Assembly (NCBI GenBank): GCA_016744775.1
Contig: JADGDS010000004.1
Span: 1 to 64,000, forward strand
Reading direction: 5' to 3'
DNA: 64,000 nucleotides
Source of the DNA: Candidatus Marithrix sp.
Lineage (GTDB): Bacteria > Pseudomonadota > Gammaproteobacteria > Beggiatoales > Beggiatoaceae
The notes beneath the pieces were generated by a model. The model ran no database searches. It had not been told where the DNA came from and saw only the letters and a list, made by a program, of their open reading frames with translations. This document shows positions 17,049 through 27,406 of this stretch, in pieces (position 1 is the stretch's first letter; each line of letters starts with the position of its first letter). The position numbers and the translations under genes are program-made.

Positions 17049-17768
17049 TTAAATTTTCCCTCTTCGTTGTTGCGGATACCTTATATAATCAGGATCTAAA
17101 AAGTCTATTATATCTATTAAGGCGTGTTGGAGTTCTATTAGTCTGGTATTATGTTTATCTAGTTCTTTTGCAAGTAAATCAATATCTTCTCTTAATGGTT
17201 CAAACCAATATTGAAAATCAGGATCTTGGTTTTGCACAAATGCAGCATAGCCTAAACATTGACTATTTGATTCCATAATTTCTCCGATAGCTCTTTGATT
17301 ACCTCTAAAAATTCTTAGCACTGTTCCTAGTCTGGTATCTAAAAATAATTCACAAATATGATCTTCGAGATTAGAAAGTTTTTTGGTAGTTTCTAGTTCG
17401 CCTAAATCTAAGAATTGAATTTCTCGTCTAATAATTTCTATCCAGCCTAAATATTGGGCAATTACATAAATGGTATTTTCTACTGCATATTGTTTTTCTC
17501 GTTCATTTCCTCTTATATAAAACTTATCTAAAAATTTTAAACGCAGGATATTAAAAATACGAGATTGTAATTCATAGGCTGCATTAATCAATGGTTCACG
17601 ATATTTGGATAATATTAATTGTGCTTGTTGTTTATGTAAGTTTTCATCACGTTTTTCAGCGATAGTAGCATTCATTTTTGCGACTTTATTTTGCCCTATT
17701 AGGGCTAAACTAGAAGCCACGATAGCAGCAAAAGCGGATGCAATTGCAATCAGTATTTCAAAACTCAT
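17049..17768 (-). CDS. Hypothetical protein with N-terminal TM helix and coiled coil
   Basis: 239 residues. One membrane helix (about 5-27, rich in Ala/Ile) is followed by a helical region (KMNATIAEKRDENLHKQQAQ) and an all-helical domain. Its C-terminus is basic (YPQQRRGKI). Similar short membrane-anchored helical proteins of unknown function occur in many bacteria. It ends 7 bp before the amidotransferase start on the same strand, so the two may be co-transcribed. Confidence 0.6.
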   Translation of the reverse strand: MSFEILIAIASAFAAIVASSLALIGQNKVAKMNATIAEKRDENLHKQQAQLILSKYREPLINAAYELQSRIFNILRLKFLDKFYIRGNEREKQYAVENTIYVIAQYLGWIEIIRREIQFLDLGELETTKKLSNLEDHICELFLDTRLGTVLRIFRGNQRAIGEIMESNSQCLGYAAFVQNQDPDFQYWFEPLREDIDLLAKELDKHNTRLIELQHALIDIIDFLDPDYIRYPQQRRGKI

Positions 17769-17856
17769 TTTTTACTTTCCATTTTAGTTTGTTTGAATTC
17801 ATAGTTATTATAGTAAATTTACGATTATATGGCTGAAAATTATTGTTATTTATTGT

Positions 17857-18010
17857 AATTTTTCTCGTTCCCACGCTCCAGCGTGGTAACGCATGTATAG
17901 ACGCTCCAGCGTCCAGTAGTAAAATAAGTAGCCGTTGAACTAAAACGCTACTTGACGCTGGAGCGTCTGCACATGCGTTACCACGCTGGAGCGTGGGAAC
18001 GAGAAAAATT
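17857..18010. mobile_element. MITE-like palindromic element, copy 1
   Basis: A 154 bp element with perfect inverted ends: AATTTTTCTCGTTCCCACGC and its complement, continuing through GTTACCACGCTGGAGCGTGG. An inner inverted pair (GACGCTCCAGCGTC ... GACGCTGGAGCGTC) surrounds a short loop. GC-rich against an AT-rich background and noncoding. Copy 2 is 230 bp to the right in the same orientation. This CCACGCTCCAGCGTGG type is widespread among bacteria as a passive repeat. Confidence 0.8.
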
Positions 18011-18082
18011 AATTATAGTTTATTTGCGATAAACAGGCTAGTAGATTATAATTATAATGAGTTAATTTAAGGAAAATAAATT

Positions 18083-18271
18083 ATGCAAGTGTTTAAACTA
18101 GTCTTGTTGTTGTTTGTCAGTCTGTTATTTAGTTGTGATGAATCCACTATCAAAACTAGGTCATATGATAAGGGTGGTGGTGCGGTTGATATGAGTTATA
18201 CTAATGGCTATAATATTTTATATTATACTTGTAGTTATGCTTTTTCTCGTTCCCACGCTCCAGCGTGGTAA
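18083..18271 (+). pseudogene. Small lipoprotein truncated by a MITE
   Basis: From ATG 18083 (preceded by AAGGAAA) a lipoprotein signal MQVFKLVLLLFVSLLFSC is followed by about 33 residues of AT-rich native sequence. The last ten residues (AFSRSHAPAW) and the stop come from the MITE that begins at 18241. The original gene was evidently longer. Its continuation right of the MITE is not evident, so the 3' part may be lost. Confidence 0.65.
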
Positions 18272-18386
18272 CGCATGTATGGACGCTCCAGCGTCCAGTA
18301 GTAAAATAAGTAGCCGTTGGACTAAAAGCCCTACTTGACGCTGGAGCGTCTGCACATGCGTTACCACGCTGGAGCGTGGGAACGAT
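18241..18386. mobile_element. MITE-like palindromic element, copy 2
   Basis: About 146 bp and nearly identical to copy 1 at 17857 (TTTTTCTCGTTCCCACGCTC at the left, GAGCGTGGGAACGA at the right). It differs by a few central substitutions. It has inserted into the small lipoprotein gene at 18083. Confidence 0.8.
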
Positions 18387-18420
18387 AAATTCGTTGTAGT
18401 TTGTGGTTATTTATCAAAAT

Positions 18421-18482
18421 AACTACAGGGATTGCATTTTAGCAAGGATAAAAATCCCTGTTTATATGCAATCCATGTAGTT
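18421..18482. repeat. Small inverted repeat (AACTACAGGGATTGCAT family)
   Basis: The arms AACTACAGGGATTGCAT (18421-18437) and ATGCAATCCATGTAGTT (18466-18482) pair with one mismatch around a 28 bp loop that itself contains GGAT/ATCC. Further AACTACA/TGTAGTT pieces lie at 18395, 18503 and 18797. It may be a minimal nonautonomous element or a worn one. Confidence 0.5.
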
Positions 18483-18557
18483 TTTTGGGTATTATGATAT
18501 GATAAACTACATCATTAAAAGATTATAATTTAAAGTAAGGCAAAAGGTGGATTGCTG

Positions 18558-18774
18558 ATGGAATTCGAGTGGGATAAAAACAAAACAGCAGCGAGTCAGG
18601 AAAGTTGGCTCCGAAAGGAAAAGTTTTGGTGGTTCAACTGTGCAGTTAGAACCGGATGTAGCAGCAGTATTTCCAAACTCTGAATCAGTAAATGAAGTGC
18701 TACGATTTTTTATTAGAGTAACCAGAGAAAAAGAACATGCTTTCCTTACTGCCAGTATCGTCCTTGGTATTTAA
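18558..18774 (+). pseudogene. BrnT-like start joined out of frame to an antitoxin-like end
   Basis: ATG 18558 opens with MEFEWDKNK, the hallmark N-terminus of BrnT-type toxins, then loses similarity. In the next frame, from about 18586, the text reads RKVGSERKSFGGSTVQLEPD, then VAAVFPNSESVNEVLRFF and a stop at 18772. That resembles a family of short conserved proteins found beside such toxins. An internal deletion with frameshift has fused the two genes, so neither is intact. Confidence 0.55.
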
Positions 18775-18877
18775 TGATAAAACTATAAAATAAATAATCT
18801 CTGTAGTTTTTTTGGACCAATTTTAGCATAAACAACTGCCAAATTGGGGAATATAGTTTTGTGAGTAGCAAGATATA

Positions 18878-18910
18878 AGACCTGACAGGTTTTTAAGACC
18901 TGTCAGGTCT
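18878..18910. repeat. Palindrome AGACCTGACAGGT / ACCTGTCAGGTCT
   Basis: A perfect 13 bp stem with a 7 bp loop, 15 bp downstream of the stop of the minus-strand HAD-IGPD gene. It belongs to a palindrome type common in many genomes and may serve as its transcription terminator. Confidence 0.6.
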
Positions 18911-18924
18911 GAAACACGATAAAA

Positions 18925-20826
18925 TTAAGCCAAAGTAGCCTTAACCCCCGGCGGCACACCTTTACGATAGGGATTTAAAGCAAATGCTTCTTTTAAAGAT
19001 TTGCCCAAATTAGCAAAAATTAATTGCCAAGCTTCATTAGCTTCAATCAATGTATCTATATGAACTATAATGCTACAGGCTAATCCGCCTGATAGCCCAT
19101 CCAGAAAGTCGTCTAAGTCTTCTGAGCGTAATTTGGTATATACATTTTGTCCAATTAATAGGTTTTTTCTGACGCTATCATTCGAGTCTTTAAATGGTAC
19201 AAATATCCAGAATTTTCGCCCTTCTACGCTAATACCTGTACGAATTGCTTTAGAATCAACGCTACTACCAGCACCATTGACTCCCCAATGTATCATACGT
19301 AGTGTTATTATTTCTAATAACGCTTTTCCTAATACTAAAGCTGTGTCTTCTAATACTACGTGGCTGGAATTAAGTACCGTGGCATTAAATTCTACTTGCA
19401 TAGTAAATCCAGCTTCATTCGCTAGGCTTTCTAATAAATAGTGTAATTCACTAACATCAATATTAGACGCTACATTAAATACAAATTTATTTTCTAATTT
19501 TTTAGAAAAATCTATAGATACAGCCACATGGCTTTCAGCAGTTCCTCTCAAGACTTTACTATAATGCAAGGATCTTGCTAATACTTTTAATTCCCCATCA
19601 GTCACATTTTCTTCAATTGGATAGTCAAAAGCTAAAGCTGCTGGATGTTTAGGTGTGAAAATTCTATTTAAACTAATACCAATTGCTCTAAAAACTCCTT
19701 CCCAAGCATGATGTAAATCTTCGACGCTACAAATTGTTACTTGCATTTTAGCTTGCAAGCCATCAGCTAAACCTTGCATTAATTCTACTAATGGTTTTCC
19801 AGTTTCTAACTGTTCACAGCGGGTTGATAAAAACCAGTCTAAATCTAAATTGTCAATTGAATTTAATACTAATTCCGGTTCCCCCACCGTTGTATCTATA
19901 GAAACTTCCGCGCTGCCATCATCAATCATACCTAATGCCGAGGCTGATGATTGATGTATATCAAATTGGCGAATTTTTGTGCCTACAAATTTACCTAATT
20001 GCAGCCAATCATTATTATTCCAATTTAAATCAATCTCAACACAAAGCCGCCAAGCAATATGTTCTACCATATGACTGACAAAATCATTTGGAGTAATAAA
20101 ATGTTTTTTAGTAACATTTCCAAATTGCATATGCAAAGACAATGTACTAAATGAGGAATAAATTTGATGTGTAGATTGATTGTTAGCTAAAGATTGATAA
20201 TCAGTGCCACCAGTAGCTACTCCAATTACATGAAAACCAGCATTAAATCCAGCTTCTGTACCAATTAAAGAATCTTCAACTACTACACAGTGCTGGCAGC
20301 CTAATTTTTTAGCGGCAAATAGATAAGTATCAGGAGCAGGTTTGGCTTTTAATTGTTCAATATCATTTCCAACTACCAAATCAAAATATTCAATAATCCC
20401 AGCATGTTGTAATATTTGCCTTACATCAGTAGTTAAATTATTGGAGACTACTGCCATCTTTAAGGATTTGGATTTAGCATCTTTCAGAATCTCAATAATA
20501 CCAAGATTAACTTCAAAAACACTTTCACGTCGCGCCTTATCATAAATAGGCAAAATAGTGTTATGTAAATTTAAGGCATCAGCAATATTATATTGTTCTG
20601 CCACATGTTGCAAAATCAAATTCCAAAATTCAGGAGGATGATAAGCAAATATAGAACTAATAAACTGATGACTTAACTTGACATGATCACCAAAATATTC
20701 AGCCAAAAGCTGATTACAAACAGTTAAATCTAAACCTAAAGAATCTATTAAGACTCCATCCATATCCCAAAGAATGGCTTGGGTGTTTTCGGGTATTAAT
20801 ATACGTTGAGCTATAATTTTGTGCAT
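18925..20826 (-). CDS. HAD hydrolase fused to two IGPD-like (HisB-type) units
   Basis: 633 residues from ATG at 20826 (an upstream TTG at 20850 is less likely). Residues 10-215 form a HAD phosphatase of the beta-phosphoglucomutase type: nucleophile D21 and acid D23 in WDMDGVLID, VVSNN as motif II, KPAPDTYLFAAKKLG as motif III and VVEDSLIGTEAG as motif IV. The rest aligns by eye with imidazoleglycerol-phosphate dehydratase twice. Unit 1 has FVSHMVEHIA and SVEDLHHAWEGVFRAIG, like FLDHMLDQLA and NSHHIIEATFKAFA of HisB. Unit 2 has NSSHVVLEDTALVLGKAL, like the DDHHTNEDIALAIG motif, and ends VPPGVKATLA like IPSSKGVL. Several metal-binding His residues are missing in each unit, so classical dehydratase activity is doubtful. 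No his genes are nearby. Confidence 0.7.
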   Translation of the reverse strand: MHKIIAQRILIPENTQAILWDMDGVLIDSLGLDLTVCNQLLAEYFGDHVKLSHQFISSIFAYHPPEFWNLILQHVAEQYNIADALNLHNTILPIYDKARRESVFEVNLGIIEILKDAKSKSLKMAVVSNNLTTDVRQILQHAGIIEYFDLVVGNDIEQLKAKPAPDTYLFAAKKLGCQHCVVVEDSLIGTEAGFNAGFHVIGVATGGTDYQSLANNQSTHQIYSSFSTLSLHMQFGNVTKKHFITPNDFVSHMVEHIAWRLCVEIDLNWNNNDWLQLGKFVGTKIRQFDIHQSSASALGMIDDGSAEVSIDTTVGEPELVLNSIDNLDLDWFLSTRCEQLETGKPLVELMQGLADGLQAKMQVTICSVEDLHHAWEGVFRAIGISLNRIFTPKHPAALAFDYPIEENVTDGELKVLARSLHYSKVLRGTAESHVAVSIDFSKKLENKFVFNVASNIDVSELHYLLESLANEAGFTMQVEFNATVLNSSHVVLEDTALVLGKALLEIITLRMIHWGVNGAGSSVDSKAIRTGISVEGRKFWIFVPFKDSNDSVRKNLLIGQNVYTKLRSEDLDDFLDGLSGGLACSIIVHIDTLIEANEAWQLIFANLGKSLKEAFALNPYRKGVPPGVKATLA

Positions 20827-20839
20827 GTATTTATTATAA

Positions 20840-21909
20840 CTTGTTTGCAATTATCTTGCTGTTGATTTGCAATATTCATTAAATAATTTATCAATCACCG
20901 CCTTACTTGGACCCCGGCAATGTGGTAAATCTACTTTGGCAAAGTATATAGTTCATGATCGTGCCAATACTTTATATTTGGATCTTGAAAGACCTTCTGA
21001 TTTACGTAAATTAGAACTTAGAGTGGCGGTAGATTTTTAATTTTAGGTTCTGCATCTCAAGATTTAATTCGACAAAGTTCTGAAACTCTAGCTGGTCGTA
21101 TCCATTTTTTGGAATTAAGTCCTTTTAATTATGATGAATTACTAGCCGCTGATCCAGCGCGTTATACGGATTCTATTTTAATGTGGACTCGTGGTGGTTT
21201 TCCAGAAGCAATTTTGTCTAATTCTGAAAAATACAGTTTTCAATGGCGCGTAGATTTTATACGTAGTTTTTTAGAACATGATATTCCACAATTTGGTTTT
21301 TCTATACCAGCAATTACTATGCGACGATTTTGGACTATGATAGCTCATTATCATGGACAATTATTAAATAGTTCTAAACTTGCCCAGTCATTAGGCGTAA
21401 GTAATCCAACTATACGTAAGTATATTGATATAATGACACAGACTTTTATGGTGCATATTTTACCACCATTTATCACAAATATTAAAAAACGATTAATAAA
21501 AAGTCCTAAAATATATATACGTGATTATGGTATTTTACATGCTTTGTTAGAGATAGAAAATAGTGAAGATTTATTAGGACATCCAATTGCTGGAGCTTCG
21601 TGGGAAGGTTGGTGTATTGAACAGATTTTATCATTTATGTCTGGTTGGCGAGCTAGTTTTTATAGAACTGCTTCTGGTGAAGAAATTGATCTTATTTTGC
21701 AACGAGGGCAAAAATTATTAGCCTTTGAATTTAAACTTTCTGTTGCACCAAAAGTGTCAGGCGGTTTTTATAATACATTAAAATTATTAGAAGCAAACTA
21801 TGCTTGGATAGTCGCACCAGTGCAAGAAGGATATCAGAAAAGTCCAAATGTGAAGGTTGCTTCTATCAGGGAGGTATTGAGAGATTTAAGTAGATTTAGC
21901 TTGGGCTGA
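20840..21909 (+). pseudogene. Broken AAA_14/DUF4143 ATPase gene
   Basis: An open frame from 20840 contains ITALLGPRQCGKSTLAKYIV (Walker A) and LYLDLERPSDLRKLEL and stops at 21040. Around 21022-21030 the reading shifts by one base and continues GGRFLILGSASQDLIRQSSE through ELSPFNYDELL to the full DUF4143 C-terminus (nuclease-like GEEIDLILQRGQKLLAFEFK) at 21909. About 40 codons, including the Walker B region, are missing at the junction. No ATG start is visible and the 5' end abuts the divergent HAD-IGPD gene. The C-terminal part alone is open for 266 codons but is unlikely to be functional. Confidence 0.75.
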
Positions 21910-21936
21910 CGAAAGGATACGAAGTAAGCCCAAGTT
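21900..21936. repeat. Hairpin with TTGGGCTGACGAAAGG core, copy 1
   Basis: CTTGGGCTGACGAAAGGATA and then CGAAGTAAGCCCAAG form a stem CTTGGGCT/AGCCCAAG at the end of the ATPase pseudogene. It lies between convergent genes and probably terminates gltA transcription. The complement of the same core occurs at 42404-42430. Confidence 0.5.
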
Positions 21937-21950
21937 ACATAAAAATAGTA

Positions 21951-23252
21951 TTAATTTCTTGTGTTTATAGGTACATAATCTCGTTGTGCGGATCCAAGAT
22001 ATAATTGACGTGGTCGCCCTATTTTAACTGCTGGTTCTTCCATCATTTCCATCCATTGTGAAATCCAACCCACAGTTCGCGCTACTGCAAACATTACTGT
22101 AAACATATTCAAAGGAATTCCCAAGGCTTTAAAAATCATACCTGAATAGAAATCTACATTTGGATATAGTTTGCGTTCAATGAAGTAGTCGTCTTCTAAC
22201 GCGATTCGTTCTAATTCCATCGCTACTTCAAATAATGGTTGTTGTGTTGTATCTAATTCTTTTAATAATTTATGACAAATATTTCTTATAATTACTGCAC
22301 GTGGATCGTGGTTTTTATAGATGCGGTGTCCAAAACCCATTAGTCGTGTTGGATCGTTTTTATCTTTAAATTTATTGATGTATTGAGGTATATTTTTTAC
22401 ATCCCCTATTTGTTCTAACATCTTAATCACGGCTTCATTGGCTCCACCATGTGCCGGACCCCATAGGGTTGCAATTCCTGCTGCTACGCAAGAAAATGGA
22501 TGTGCTTGTGAGCTGCCTGCTAAACGTACTGTTGAGGTGCTAGCATTTTGTTCGTGATCAGCATGTAATATTAGGATAATTTCTAAAGCTTTTTTAGCCG
22601 TTTCGCTAAATTGATAGTCTTCTTTAGGTACAGAAAACATCATGCTCATAAAATTATCTACATATTTTAAGTCATTGCGCGGATATATATAAGGTTGCCC
22701 TATCAGATATTTATAAATATTAGCGGCAATAGTTGGCATTTTTGCAAGTAATCGAATCGCTGCGTCATAACGATGTTCTGGATTTTTTATATCTTGAACC
22801 TCATCAGGATAATAACTTGATAATGCTCCTACCACACCAACAAGCATGGACATTGGATGAGCGTCATGTCTAAAGCCTTTGTAAAAATCGAGCAAGCCCT
22901 CATGCAACATTGTATGATTATTAATATTGTTATTAAAATCAATTATTTGTTGTTCTGTAGGTAGTTCACCATTTATTAATAAATAACAAACTTCAAGATA
23001 ACTGCTATGTTCTGCCAATTGTTCAATTGGGTAGCCGCGATATAATAAAATCCCTTTATCACCATCAATAAAAGTGATTTTACTTGTACAACTAGCCGTT
23101 GTTACAAACGCAGGATCATAAACAAACATTCCTAAGTCTTGATATAAATTTTGAGAATGAATAACAGATGGTCCATGTATGCTATCTTCAATCGGGCATT
23201 CAATGGATTTTCCTGTGCGATTGTCTGTTATAGTGACTGTTTGCTTGCTCAT
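21951..23252 (-). CDS. gltA: Citrate synthase
   Basis: 433 residues, the length of the hexameric type-II enzyme of gammaproteobacteria. It condenses acetyl-CoA and oxaloacetate in the TCA cycle. Active-site residues are visible in [13 protein letters not shown] (His), [14 protein letters not shown] (His, substrate-binding Arg) and NVDFYSG (Asp). It is last in the run argD-argF-ileS-lspA-gltA, starting 9 bp after lspA ends. Confidence 0.95.
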   Translation of the reverse strand: MSKQTVTITDNRTGKSIECPIEDSIHGPSVIHSQNLYQDLGMFVYDPAFVTTASCTSKITFIDGDKGILLYRGYPIEQLAEHSSYLEVCYLLINGELPTEQQIIDFNNNINNHTMLHEGLLDFYKGFRHDAHPMSMLVGVVGALSSYYPDEVQDIKNPEHRYDAAIRLLAKMPTIAANIYKYLIGQPYIYPRNDLKYVDNFMSMMFSVPKEDYQFSETAKKALEIILILHADHEQNASTSTVRLAGSSQAHPFSCVAAGIATLWGPAHGGANEAVIKMLEQIGDVKNIPQYINKFKDKNDPTRLMGFGHRIYKNHDPRAVIIRNICHKLLKELDTTQQPLFEVAMELERIALEDDYFIERKLYPNVDFYSGMIFKALGIPLNMFTVMFAVARTVGWISQWMEMMEEPAVKIGRPRQLYLGSAQRDYVPINTRN

Positions 23253-23261
23253 TTTTTTACC

Positions 23262-23738
23262 TTATTCTTCATGTTTAAAAATAATAGCATCTATTAGTAA
23301 CATTACTGCTCCAATGCTAATAGCAATATCAGCTATATTAAAGGCTGGCCAATGCCATGTTTGATAGTATATATCTATAAAATCAACTACATATCCATAT
23401 ATTATTCTATCCATAACATTACCTAATGCTCCACCAAGTATTAAAGCTAATGCGCAGGCTAACCAACGTTGTTTACTGTTAAGACGAGTTAGCCAAACCA
23501 TAATGATTATGCTAACAATAATAGCAAGTCCACTTAAAAACCAACGTTGCCAACCACCTTGATCAGCTAAAATACTCCATGCAGCACCTGTATTATGTAA
23601 TAATCTTAGATCAAAATGCGGTAATATGTTTATTGGTTGATTGAAAGATAAATGACTACTTACCCATGTTTTGGTAATTTGATCTAATATTAATATTATT
23701 AATGATAGAAATAACCACATTAAAGAATTTTTAGGCAT
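23262..23738 (-). CDS. lspA: Lipoprotein signal peptidase (signal peptidase II)
   Basis: Start taken at ATG 23738 ([13 protein letters not shown]), 158 residues, with AAGGAGA a little upstream. The longer frame starting at 23762 lies mostly within ileS and is less likely. There are four TM helices. The catalytic aspartates are in [10 protein letters not shown] and FNIADIAIS, and the conserved [14 protein letters not shown] is present. It cleaves prolipoproteins in the inner membrane. It overlaps the ileS end by 8 bp, the standard ileS-lspA pair. Confidence 0.95.
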   Translation of the reverse strand: MPKNSLMWLFLSLIILILDQITKTWVSSHLSFNQPINILPHFDLRLLHNTGAAWSILADQGGWQRWFLSGLAIIVSIIIMVWLTRLNSKQRWLACALALILGGALGNVMDRIIYGYVVDFIDIYYQTWHWPAFNIADIAISIGAVMLLIDAIIFKHEE

Positions 23739-26472
23739 AATGACGCTGTTCTCCTTCACCAATTACGTTTTCTACACAACGCCCACATAATTCTGGATGA
23801 TCGGTATTTGTTCCAACATCTTCGCGATGATGCCAGCAGCGTACACATTTAGTATGTTCAGATGCTTTAATTTTTAGTTCAAAATCTTCAGTGTCTGTAG
23901 ATAAATGAATTTGCGCTGATGAAGTTATTAACATAAAACGTAATTCGTCACCTAAGAAACTTAATTGCTTATACAGTGTTTCATTACAATAAATTTCAAC
24001 TTCAGCATCTAATGATGAACCTATTGTGCCAGCATTACGCAGTGTTTCTAATTCTTTACTTACAGCTTCACGTATAGTAAATACGCTGTTCCATTGTGTT
24101 GTTTCTTCTTTGCTTGCCACTAAACCTTCATACCATGTTTCAAGCAAGATTGATTCCCCACGTTCACCGGGTATATGTTGCCAAATATCTTCTGCGGTAA
24201 AACTTAGAATTGGAGCTAGCCAACGTACTAGGGCTTCTACAATATGGTAAAGCGCAGTTTGTGCTGAGCGGCGAGCAAGACTATCAGTTTGGCAAGTGTA
24301 TTGACGATCTTTAATTACATCCAGATAGAGGCTACCCATATCTACTGCGCAGAAATGATGTAGTTTTTGATATACTTGATGAAATTGATAGTTGTCGTAA
24401 GCTGTTATGATTTCTTGCTGTAATTGCCAAGCGCGATCCATTGCCCAACGATCAAAAGCTAACATGTTTTCAGGTTCAATACAGTCGGTGGCAGGATTGA
24501 AATCATGTAGATTTGCTAGTAAAAAGCGGGATGTATTACGTAAACGTCGATAAGCGTCAGCAATGCGTTTTAGAATTTCATCAGATACTGTCATTTCACC
24601 AGTGTAATCTGTTGCTGATACCCAAAGGCGTATAATATCTGCACCTAAGTTTTTCATGACTTTTTGTGGTGCCATTACATTGCCCAATGATTTGGACATT
24701 TTTCTGCCTTTGGCATCAACTGTAAAACCATGTGTTAATACGGCTTTGTATGGCGGTGCGCCATCGTTCATTGCTACAGATGTTAAAAGCGAAGATTGAA
24801 ACCAACCGCGATGTTGATCTGAACCTTCTAAATATAGATCTGCTGGAATGCTGTCTAAAACTGTTGAGTGTGTGACACCTGAATCAAACCATACATCTAA
24901 AGTGTCAGTAATTTTGTTATAATCATCAATCTCGAAGTCAAGCCACGCATCAATTCCATCTTTTTCAACGCGCTGAGCTATGGTTTCAATTAGTTCAAGA
25001 GTGTTAGGATGTAATTCGCCAGTGGTTTTATGGACAAATAAAGTAATTGGTACGCCCCAATTACGTTGCCGCGATATACACCAATCTGGTCGATTTGCAA
25101 TCATTCCTTCAATACGTTGCTCACCCCAATCAGGCATCCAAGTAACTGTTTTTACTGAATCTATAGCTTTTTGTCGTAAACCTTGCTTATCCATGCTAAT
25201 AAACCATTGAGGAGTAGCACGGAAAATAATTGGAGTTTTATGTCGCCAACAATGAGGGTAGCTATGACGAATATTATGTACAGCTAATAAGCGTCCACGA
25301 TTTTGGAGTTCTTTAATAACATCTTCATTGGCATTAAATACATGTTTGCCAGCAAATAAAGGCGTATCTGGTAAAAATACTCCTTTTTCATTAACTGGAT
25401 TATCAATTGGTAAATTATAACGGCTACCAACTACGTAATCTTCTTGACCATGCCCCGGAGCAGTATGTACTGCACCAGTACCTGCTTCTGTAGTGACATG
25501 TGTTCCTAAGATAATAGGTACTTGGCGATCATAAAGTGGATGTTGTAATTTTAAACCTTCTAAATCTTTACCTTGACAATAGGCTATTACATGATATTTA
25601 TCAATATCATATCGCAACATAGTATCTTTTAATAAAGCTTCAGCAACAATTAAACGTTCACCTTCACATTGCACCACAGAATATTCCAATTCTGGATGTA
25701 AAGCTACAGCTTGATTAGCTGGCAAAGTCCAAGGGGTAGTAGTCCAAATTACTACTGACAATGGTCCATCACCATAACGATTTGGAGCATGATGACAGCG
25801 TTCTAATAAAACACCTTCATCAATAACAGTAAAACGCACATCAATGGCAGTAGAAGATTTATCTTCATATTCAACTTCAGCTTCAGCCAAGGCAGAACCG
25901 CAATCTGTACACCAATGAACTGGTTTAAAACCTTTATCTAAATAACCAGCTTTTATAATTTTTCCCAAGGCACGAATAATATCAGCCTCAGTTTTATAAT
26001 TCATGGTTAAATAAGGATTATCCCAGTCACCAAGCACGCCTAACCTTTTAAAATCAGTACGTTGCTTATTGACTTGACGTTGTGCATATTTACGGCAAGA
26101 TTCACGAAATTGACGAGCATCAACTTTATGCCCGGCTTTACCAACTTTCTTTTCTACTTCTAATTCAATCGGTAAGCCATGACAATCCCAACCCGGAACA
26201 TATGGTGTGTTATAACCACTTAAAGTCCTAGATTTGATAATAATATCTTTTAAAATTTTATTGACAGCATGACCAATATGAATATCACCATTAGCATAAG
26301 GAGGACCATCATGCAAAATAAAACTAGGGCTATCTTTCCGCAGCTCCCTCAGCTTTTCATATATTTTTAACTGTTCCCAATGCTTCAAAAATTCGGGTTC
26401 ACGTTTAGGAAGATTTCCCCGCATGGGAAATTTAGTTTGGGGTAAATTTAAGGTATCTTTATATTGACTCAT
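23731..26472 (-). CDS. ileS: Isoleucyl-tRNA synthetase
   Basis: 913 residues, class I synthetase. It has the HIGH motif ([10 protein letters not shown]) near residue 67, KMSKS ([10 protein letters not shown]) near 603, an editing domain between them, and a C-terminal zinc finger ([10 protein letters not shown] ... CGRCVEN). The length is close to the 938 of E. coli. It is transcribed with lspA downstream and argF upstream. Confidence 0.96.
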   Translation of the reverse strand: MSQYKDTLNLPQTKFPMRGNLPKREPEFLKHWEQLKIYEKLRELRKDSPSFILHDGPPYANGDIHIGHAVNKILKDIIIKSRTLSGYNTPYVPGWDCHGLPIELEVEKKVGKAGHKVDARQFRESCRKYAQRQVNKQRTDFKRLGVLGDWDNPYLTMNYKTEADIIRALGKIIKAGYLDKGFKPVHWCTDCGSALAEAEVEYEDKSSTAIDVRFTVIDEGVLLERCHHAPNRYGDGPLSVVIWTTTPWTLPANQAVALHPELEYSVVQCEGERLIVAEALLKDTMLRYDIDKYHVIAYCQGKDLEGLKLQHPLYDRQVPIILGTHVTTEAGTGAVHTAPGHGQEDYVVGSRYNLPIDNPVNEKGVFLPDTPLFAGKHVFNANEDVIKELQNRGRLLAVHNIRHSYPHCWRHKTPIIFRATPQWFISMDKQGLRQKAIDSVKTVTWMPDWGEQRIEGMIANRPDWCISRQRNWGVPITLFVHKTTGELHPNTLELIETIAQRVEKDGIDAWLDFEIDDYNKITDTLDVWFDSGVTHSTVLDSIPADLYLEGSDQHRGWFQSSLLTSVAMNDGAPPYKAVLTHGFTVDAKGRKMSKSLGNVMAPQKVMKNLGADIIRLWVSATDYTGEMTVSDEILKRIADAYRRLRNTSRFLLANLHDFNPATDCIEPENMLAFDRWAMDRAWQLQQEIITAYDNYQFHQVYQKLHHFCAVDMGSLYLDVIKDRQYTCQTDSLARRSAQTALYHIVEALVRWLAPILSFTAEDIWQHIPGERGESILLETWYEGLVASKEETTQWNSVFTIREAVSKELETLRNAGTIGSSLDAEVEIYCNETLYKQLSFLGDELRFMLITSSAQIHLSTDTEDFELKIKASEHTKCVRCWHHREDVGTNTDHPELCGRCVENVIGEGEQRHYA

Positions 26473-26479
26473 AGTAATT

Positions 26480-26496
26480 ATCCCCCTTTGGGGGAT
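26480..26496. repeat. Short GGGGG hairpin between argF and ileS
   Basis: ATCCCCCTTTGGGGGAT is a perfect stem in the 29 bp spacer. Without a T-tract it is more likely a small intergenic palindrome or processing site than a terminator. Confidence 0.4.
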
Positions 26497-26501
26497 TTAA
26501 T

Positions 26502-27395
26502 TTATGCTAATAAAAATTCAAGCAATGCTTTTTGTGAATGTAAGCGATTTCCTGCTTGATTCCAAACTACACTTTGATTGCCATCAATTACATCAGCAGT
26601 TACTTCTTCACCGCGATGAGCTGGTAGGCAGTGCATAAATAAAGCGTCTGATTTTGCTAATGACATTAGTTGACTATTGACTTGATAAGCGGCAAAAATT
26701 TCAGCTCGTTGTGTTTGTTCTTGTTCTTGCCCCATGCTTGCCCATACATCAGTAGATATTAAATCAGCATTTTTTACTGCTTCTTGTGGATTATTACTTA
26801 ATCTAACATGATCTTTAAATTTTTTTAATAAATCCGCATCAGGTTCATAACCAACTGGATGTGCAATTACTAATTCAAAATCAAACTGATGTGCTGCTTC
26901 CATGTAAGAATGACACATATTATTACCATCTCCAATCCAAGCAACTTTTTTACCTTGAATACTACCACGATGTTCAACATAAGTTTGTACATCTGCTAAT
27001 AATTGACAAGGATGGTGCATATCGGTTAAGGCATTAATAACTGGTTTTATTGAATATTCAGCAAACTTTTCAATATTCTCATGGGCATGAGTACGTACTA
27101 TGATACAATCAACCATACTAGATAATACTCGTGCCATGTCTTCAATTGGTTCACCACGCCCTAATTGAGTATCACGTGGCGATAAAAATATCGCGCTGCC
27201 TCCACATTGAGCCATAGCAGTTTCAAAAGAAACCCTAGTCCTAGTAGAAGATTTTTCAAACACCATTGCAGCGACTTTGTTTTTTAATGGTTCATAGACT
27301 GATTTTTGTGCTTTAAGTTCAATAGCGCGAGCTATTAACTGTTGTGATTCATCTTTAGATAAATCCATCAAACTTAAAAAGTGACGAGATGCCAT
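26502..27395 (-). CDS. argF: Ornithine carbamoyltransferase
   Basis: 297 residues. It makes citrulline from ornithine and carbamoyl phosphate. The carbamoyl-phosphate site [10 protein letters not shown] is near residue 50, HPCQLLAD near 128 and the ornithine-binding [12 protein letters not shown] near 258. It lies 11 bp downstream of argD, so the two arginine genes are probably one operon. Confidence 0.94.
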   Translation of the reverse strand: MASRHFLSLMDLSKDESQQLIARAIELKAQKSVYEPLKNKVAAMVFEKSSTRTRVSFETAMAQCGGSAIFLSPRDTQLGRGEPIEDMARVLSSMVDCIIVRTHAHENIEKFAEYSIKPVINALTDMHHPCQLLADVQTYVEHRGSIQGKKVAWIGDGNNMCHSYMEAAHQFDFELVIAHPVGYEPDADLLKKFKDHVRLSNNPQEAVKNADLISTDVWASMGQEQEQTQRAEIFAAYQVNSQLMSLAKSDALFMHCLPAHRGEEVTADVIDGNQSVVWNQAGNRLHSQKALLEFLLA

Positions 27396-27406
27396 GTTTT
27401 TCTCCT

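Noticed and set aside
20827..20850. TTG start eight codons upstream of the HAD-IGPD gene
   Set aside because: ATG 20826 is in frame and the extra residues have no family support.
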